This document shows positions 60,437 through 64,000 of a DNA stretch of 64,000 bases, piece by piece. The notes under the pieces were generated by a model. The model worked only from the letters and a program-made list of their open reading frames with translations, was not told the origin of the DNA and made no database searches. The stretch is from Cupriavidus sp. MP-37 (GTDB taxonomy: Bacteria; Pseudomonadota; Gammaproteobacteria; Burkholderiales; Burkholderiaceae): assembly GCF_020618415.1 (NCBI RefSeq), contig NZ_CP085345.1, forward strand, positions 558,001 through 622,000, written 5' to 3'. How positions within the stretch are numbered: position 1 is the first letter of the stretch; every line of letters starts with the position of its first letter. Position numbers and translations under genes: made by a program.

Positions 60437-61633
60437 ATGTTCGCACACATCGAGGCCTTTCCCGGCGATCCGATCCTCTCGCTCAACGAGGATTTCCAGC
60501 GCGACCCGCGCACCGACAAGGTCAACCTCAGCATCGGCATCTACTTTGACGACGAGGGCCGCCTGCCGGTGATGCAGGCCGTGGCGCAGGCCGAGGCCGC
60601 GCTGCTGGCCGACATGGGTCCGCGCCCCTACCTGCCGATGTCGGGCCTGGCGGCCTACCGCAACGCGGTGCAGGCGCTGGTGTTCGGCGAAGACTCGCCG
60701 GCGCGCGCCGCCGGCCGCATCGCCACGCTGCAGACGCTGGGCGGCTCGGGCGCGCTGCGCGTGGGCGCCGACTTCCTCAAGCGCTACTACCCGCAGGCGC
60801 AGGTGTGGATCAGCGATCCCAGCTGGGAAAACCACCGCGTGGTGTTCGAGCGCGCCGGCTTCACCGTCAATACCTACCCGTACTACGACGACGCCACCGG
60901 CGGCCTGAAATTCGACGCCATGATGGACGCGCTGCGCGCGATCCCGGCCGGCAGCATCGTGCTGCTGCACGCCTGCTGCCACAACCCGACCGGCGTGGAC
61001 CTGAACCAGGACCAATGGCGCCAGCTGATCGCGCTGCTCAAGGCCAACGGCTTGCTGCCGTTCGTCGACATGGCCTACCAGGGCTTCGGCGCCGGCCTCG
61101 AAGACGACGCCTTCGCCATCCGCGAACTGGTGGCGCAGGACGTGCCCTGCCTGGTGGCGAATTCGTTCTCGAAGAACTTCTCGCTGTACGGCGAGCGCTG
61201 CGGCGGCCTGAGCGTGTTCTGCAACACCGCGGCCGAAGCGGCGAACGTGCTGGGCCAGCTGACCGGCGCGGTGCGCGCCAACTACAGCAACCCGCCCACG
61301 CACGGCGCACGCGTGGTGGCCAAGGTGCTGACCACGCCCGAGCTGCGCCAGCTGTGGCAAGACGAACTGGCGCAGATGTGCGGCCGCATCGCGCGCATGC
61401 GCGAGGCCATCCACCACCACCTGCGCGAGCACGTCAGCGGCGAGGCGCTGTCGCGCTACCTGACCCAGCGCGGCATGTTCACCTACACCGGCCTTAGCGC
61501 CGACCAGGCCGAGCGCCTGCGCGAACAGCACGGCGTATACCTGCTGCGCTCCGGCCGCATGTGCGTGGCCGGGCTGAACGAGCGCAATGTCGGCATCGTG
61601 GCCAAGGCCATCGGCAGCGTGCTGAAGGGGTGA
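60437..61633 (+). CDS. tyrB: Aromatic-amino-acid aminotransferase (class I, PLP)
   Basis: 398 residues, class I aminotransferase of the aspartate/tyrosine group. N-terminus MFAHIEAFPGDPILSLNEDFQRDPRTDKVNLSIGIYFDDEG; PLP-phosphate contacts in GGSGALRVGADFL; ACCHNPTGVDL; VDMAYQGFGAGLEDDA; PLP Lys in ANSFSKNFSLYGERCGGLS; and the substrate-binding Arg in the C-terminal RMCVAGLNERN segment. It interconverts tyrosine/phenylalanine and their 2-oxo acids, supplying the substrate of Hpd. Aspartate can be an alternative amino donor. The genetic link to hpd and aroP supports a catabolic role. Confidence 0.93.
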   Translation: MFAHIEAFPGDPILSLNEDFQRDPRTDKVNLSIGIYFDDEGRLPVMQAVAQAEAALLADMGPRPYLPMSGLAAYRNAVQALVFGEDSPARAAGRIATLQTLGGSGALRVGADFLKRYYPQAQVWISDPSWENHRVVFERAGFTVNTYPYYDDATGGLKFDAMMDALRAIPAGSIVLLHACCHNPTGVDLNQDQWRQLIALLKANGLLPFVDMAYQGFGAGLEDDAFAIRELVAQDVPCLVANSFSKNFSLYGERCGGLSVFCNTAAEAANVLGQLTGAVRANYSNPPTHGARVVAKVLTTPELRQLWQDELAQMCGRIARMREAIHHHLREHVSGEALSRYLTQRGMFTYTGLSADQAERLREQHGVYLLRSGRMCVAGLNERNVGIVAKAIGSVLKG

Positions 61634-61675
61634 AGGACTGAAGGGCTGAGGACCCCGCACAACCAATGGTGTGCT

Positions 61676-61793
61676 CCCTCTCCCGCGTGCGGGAGAGGGC
61701 TGGGGTGAGGGCAGGTGTATCCGCGAAGTCCGGCCTGCAGTATGCCACCGCCTGCCCTCACCCCCTGCCCCTCTCCCGCACGCGGGAGAGGGG
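61676..61793. repeat. REP-like inverted-repeat cassette downstream of tyrB
   Basis: First unit ccctctcccgc / gcgggagaggg (61676-61699, loop gt) followed by ctggggtgagggcag; second unit cccctctcccgc / gcgggagagggg (61768-61793, loop ac) preceded by ccctcaccccctg. Same head-to-head arrangement as the two cassettes in the efflux operon. Confidence 0.75.
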
Positions 61794-61829
61794 AGCGAAC
61801 CAGCAGCATGGCGGATTTCAACGAATCTG

Positions 61830-61858
61830 ACGGCGCCCTCTGGCGCCGTTCTTGTTTT
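61830..61858 (+). terminator. Rho-independent terminator of the hpd-aroP-tyrB cluster
   Basis: Perfect 8-bp stem acggcgcc (61830-61837) / ggcgccgt (61842-61849), loop ctct, then tcttgtttt. It is in the plus direction, about 200 bases after the tyrB stop and beyond the repeat cassette. Confidence 0.8.
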
Positions 61859-62046
61859 CATCGCCACGGTTCGCGCCAGCGTAATTTCTACACGCACCGC
61901 GTGACGTTTTTGACGCTTGCCGCACGGTCTGGCCGGGCTGCGAGCGGCGCCACGGCCCCGGGCAGCGCCCGGCACTGAACTTGCAGCCTTCCGGTATTCC
62001 CGGCGCCGCCCGATGACGCGCCGGGGCTCCGACAGAAGGCTTGCCC

Positions 62047-62619
62047 ATGTCCGAAGACAACGTTCCGGTCCATTGCAGCACCGCAGCGCCGCCGGGCGCC
62101 GCTGCGCGCGCGGTGACGCTCCACGTCAACGGCAAGCCCTGCACGCTGCAACTGGAACCGCGCTGCACGCTGCTCGACGCGCTGCGCGAAATCCTGCATC
62201 TGACCGGCGCCAAGAAGGGCTGCGACCGCGGCCAGTGCGGCGCGTGCACGGTGCTGGTCGACGGCCGGCGCATCAACGCCTGCCTGACCCTGGCGGTGAT
62301 GCAGGAAGGCCGCCACATCACCACCATCGAAGGCCTCGCCAGCGGCGACACGCTGCACCCGATGCAGCAGGCCTTCGTCACCCACGACGCGCTCCAGTGC
62401 GGCTTCTGCACCCCGGGCCAGATCTGCTCGGCGGTGGGCATGCTGGCCGAGGCGCGGGCCGGCCATGCCAGCGCGGTGCGGCCGCTGGGCCCGGCGCCGC
62501 TGCCGCTCGGCGACGACGAGATCCGCGAGCGCATGAGCGGCAACCTGTGCCGCTGCGGCGCTTACCCCAATATCGTTGCCGCGGTCCGCGCAGCCTGCGG
62601 CACGGGCGGCGGCAGCTAA
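62047..62619 (+). CDS. Molybdenum hydroxylase iron-sulfur subunit (PaoA/XdhC-like, 2Fe-2S)
   Basis: 190 residues from ATG 62047. A plant-ferredoxin [2Fe-2S] domain with Cys in [23 protein letters not shown], followed by the helical [2Fe-2S] domain with [13 protein letters not shown] and [11 protein letters not shown]. It passes electrons between molybdenum cofactor and FAD in enzymes of the xanthine oxidase family. Similar to PaoA/YagT, but there is no twin-arginine signal at the N-terminus, so the complex should be cytoplasmic. First gene of the operon that continues past the window. Confidence 0.92.
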   Translation: MSEDNVPVHCSTAAPPGAAARAVTLHVNGKPCTLQLEPRCTLLDALREILHLTGAKKGCDRGQCGACTVLVDGRRINACLTLAVMQEGRHITTIEGLASGDTLHPMQQAFVTHDALQCGFCTPGQICSAVGMLAEARAGHASAVRPLGPAPLPLGDDEIRERMSGNLCRCGAYPNIVAAVRAACGTGGGS

Positions 62620-62627
62620 GGCCGACC

Positions 62628-63626
62628 ATGAATCCTTTCGCTTATGAACGGCCGGGCTCGGTCGACGAGGCCCTGCGCCTGGGGAGCCAGCCGGGCGCGC
62701 GCTATGTCGCGGGCGGCACCAACCTGCTGGACCTGGTCAAGGCCGGCGTGGAAGCACCGCGGCTGCTGGTCGATGTCAGCCGGCTGCCGCTGGCCCAGAT
62801 CACGGCGCTGCCCGATGGCGGCCTGCGCCTGGGCGCGATGGCCAGCAACACCGATGCGGCCAACCACGCGCTGGTGCGCGAGCGCTATCCGCTGCTGGCG
62901 CAGGCGCTGCTGTCGGGCGCCTCCGGGCAATTGCGCAATATGGCGACGGTGGGCGGCAACCTGCTGCAGCGCACCCGCTGCCATTACTTCTACGACCTGG
63001 GCTTCCCGGCCTGCAACAAGCGCAAGCCCGGCTCGGGCTGCGGCGCGCGCGACGGCATCAACCGCATCCACGCCATCCTGGGGGCCAGCGAGCATTGCAT
63101 CGCCGTGCATCCGTCCGACATGTGCGTGGCGCTGGCCGCGCTCGAGGCCGTGATCGTGGTGCGTGCCACCACCGGCGAGCGCCGCATCCCGATCAGCGAT
63201 TTCCACCGCCTGCCCGGCGACACCCCGCAATGCGACACCATGCTCGCGCCCGGCGAGCTGATCGTCGCCATCGACCTGCCGCCCTCGCCCTACGCGGCCC
63301 ACGCGCACTACCTGAAGGTGCGCGACCGCTCCAGCTTTGCCTTTGCCCTGGTCGCGGTCGCCGCGGCGCTCGACCTCGACGGCAACCTGGTGCGCAGCGC
63401 CCGGCTGGCGCTGGGCGGCGTGGCGCACAAGCCGTGGCGCGTGCCGGCCGCGGAGCGCGCCCTGGCCGGTCGCCCGCTGAGCGCGCACAGCGCGGCGGAC
63501 GCCGCGCGGCTGCTGCTCGACGGCGCGCACCCGTACGCGCACAACGCGTTCAAGATCGGCCTGGCGCAGCGTGCCGTCGCACTGGCGCTGCAAGTCGCCA
63601 GCCGCCCGCAAGGAGCCCAGCCATGA
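62628..63626 (+). CDS. Molybdenum hydroxylase FAD-binding subunit (PaoB/YagS-like)
   Basis: 332 residues from ATG 62628. CoxM-type FAD domain: [19 protein letters not shown] (FAD pyrophosphate loop), [28 protein letters not shown], and the C-terminal CO dehydrogenase flavoprotein segment. The Cys set in [24 protein letters not shown] is the extra [4Fe-4S] site that distinguishes the PaoB/4-hydroxybenzoyl-CoA-reductase-like group from ordinary xanthine dehydrogenase FAD subunits. Its start is 9 bases after the previous stop and its own stop overlaps the next ATG (ATGA), so the genes are translationally coupled. Confidence 0.92.
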   Translation: MNPFAYERPGSVDEALRLGSQPGARYVAGGTNLLDLVKAGVEAPRLLVDVSRLPLAQITALPDGGLRLGAMASNTDAANHALVRERYPLLAQALLSGASGQLRNMATVGGNLLQRTRCHYFYDLGFPACNKRKPGSGCGARDGINRIHAILGASEHCIAVHPSDMCVALAALEAVIVVRATTGERRIPISDFHRLPGDTPQCDTMLAPGELIVAIDLPPSPYAAHAHYLKVRDRSSFAFALVAVAAALDLDGNLVRSARLALGGVAHKPWRVPAAERALAGRPLSAHSAADAARLLLDGAHPYAHNAFKIGLAQRAVALALQVASRPQGAQP

Positions 63627-64000
63627 GCGTGACCGGCACCCCGCTCGACCGCGTCGACGGCATCGCGAAGGTCACCGGCCGCGCCCGCTACAGCGCCGAC
63701 CACACGCTGCCGGGACTGGTCCATGCGGTGATGGTGACCAGCACCATTGCCCGCGGCGAGATCGTCGCCATCGACACTGGCGCGTGCGAGCGCATGCCGG
63801 GCGTGCGGCTGGTGCTGACGCCGTTCAACGCCCCGCACTTGCCCAAGGGCGGCAAGGCGGCCGCGGACATCCCCACCGCCGGCCATGTCATGAGCCTGCT
63901 GCAGGACACCGCGGTCCACTACAACAACCAGCCCATCGCCGTGGTGGTGGCGGATACGCTCGAGCAGGCCCGCGACGCCGCCCGCTGCCTGCCAGTCCAA
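63623..64000 (+). CDS. Molybdenum hydroxylase large (molybdopterin-binding) subunit, N-terminal part (truncated by window end)
   Basis: The gene starts at ATG 63623, overlapping the FAD-subunit stop as ATGA, and stays open to the window's end (126 codons). Reads [66 protein letters not shown], then [20 protein letters not shown], the typical aldehyde oxidase/xanthine dehydrogenase a/b hammerhead domain. The full protein (about 730 residues) would hold the molybdenum cytosine dinucleotide cofactor and decide the substrate, probably an aldehyde as in PaoABC. A maturation chaperone (PaoD/XdhC) may follow outside the window. Confidence 0.9.
   Translation, partial: MSVTGTPLDRVDGIAKVTGRARYSADHTLPGLVHAVMVTSTIARGEIVAIDTGACERMPGVRLVLTPFNAPHLPKGGKAAADIPTAGHVMSLLQDTAVHYNNQPIAVVVADTLEQARDAARCLPVQ

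Larger units (their letters stand above)
61634..62046. other. 413-base gap: repeat cassette, terminator and probable promoter of the hydroxylase operon
   Basis: From left to right it holds the REP-like cassette (61676-61793), a Rho-independent terminator (61830-61858), and about 190 bases of leader before the iron-sulfur subunit gene. No protein-coding frame is supported. A specific promoter could not be assigned. Confidence 0.5.

Noticed and set aside
58483..60540. Minus-strand 685-residue frame opposite the aromatic permease and neighbours
   Set aside because: Spans two genes and an intergenic region, His/Gln/Arg-rich, no recognisable domain.

Overview
The window is a GC-rich (roughly two-thirds G+C), densely coded stretch of a betaproteobacterial chromosome. 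Gene content points to a Burkholderiaceae member, most likely Cupriavidus or a close relative: a CeoAB-OpcM/BpeEF-OprC type efflux locus with its LysR and lipase-like gene, a non-phosphorylative L-fucose operon, a general porin, a BvgA/EvgA-type response regulator, and a PaoABC-like molybdenum hydroxylase. This is inference from gene families; no rRNA or tRNA gene is present to anchor taxonomy. I see no prophage, insertion sequence, integrase, CRISPR array or conjugation gene, so this looks like ordinary chromosome or second-replicon backbone.

Layout. (1) 1-4235: the tail of a 5'-nucleotidase, then an MFS exporter divergent from a TetR regulator and a second MFS gene, with two palindromes between them. 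(2) 4379-15309: a ten-gene minus-strand operon (periplasmic binding protein, ABC ATPase, permease, two SDR dehydrogenases, FAH-family hydrolase, enolase-superfamily dehydratase, lactonase, mutarotase, porin) with a divergent IclR regulator. Together these can import L-fucose or a related sugar and degrade it to pyruvate and lactate without phosphorylation. (3) 15329-19297: phosphatidylserine synthase-like enzyme, ABM-domain protein, a secreted ExeM/NucH nuclease, DUF2127 and SRPBCC proteins. (4) 19404-28369: an RND efflux operon (lipase-like gene, adaptor, pump, outer-membrane channel) with a divergent LysR regulator; REP-like inverted-repeat cassettes lie in two of its intergenic gaps. (5) 28514-37421: CuZn superoxide dismutase, a ClsC-type phospholipase D, an M20 peptidase, a GlxA-type regulator, a triple BON protein, an AMP-forming acyl-CoA synthetase, a YedK/HMCES protein and a candidate small RNA. 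(6) 37439-43203: TonB siderophore receptor, an orphan BrnA-type antitoxin behind a 34-bp palindrome, a TetR regulator, a flavin disulfide reductase and a peroxiredoxin-glutaredoxin fusion. (7) 43458-47848: an M20 dipeptidase, a DUF1348 gene carrying the same operator as the TetR gene 5 kb away, and an Ada-box-driven operon of a 2OG-Fe(II) oxygenase and an Ada protein that has lost three of its four zinc cysteines. (8) 47860-56950: a cyclic-nucleotide-binding/thioredoxin-reductase fusion, YceH, a patatin phospholipase, TetR, a small membrane protein, and a phosphorelay split over three genes (hybrid kinase, response regulator, separate Hpt protein). (9) 56960-61633: Lrp regulator, 4-hydroxyphenylpyruvate dioxygenase, aromatic amino acid permease and aromatic aminotransferase, a tyrosine/phenylalanine use cluster closed by a repeat cassette and a clear terminator. 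(10) 62047-64000: the start of a three-subunit molybdenum hydroxylase operon that runs off the window.

The points most worth checking are the degenerate Ada sensor under an intact Ada box, the lipase-like protein with no nucleophile serine, the shared TetR operators, the split phosphorelay with a possible pseudo-receiver on its Hpt protein, the orphan BrnA with its long palindrome, and the candidate small RNA near 37.4 kb.
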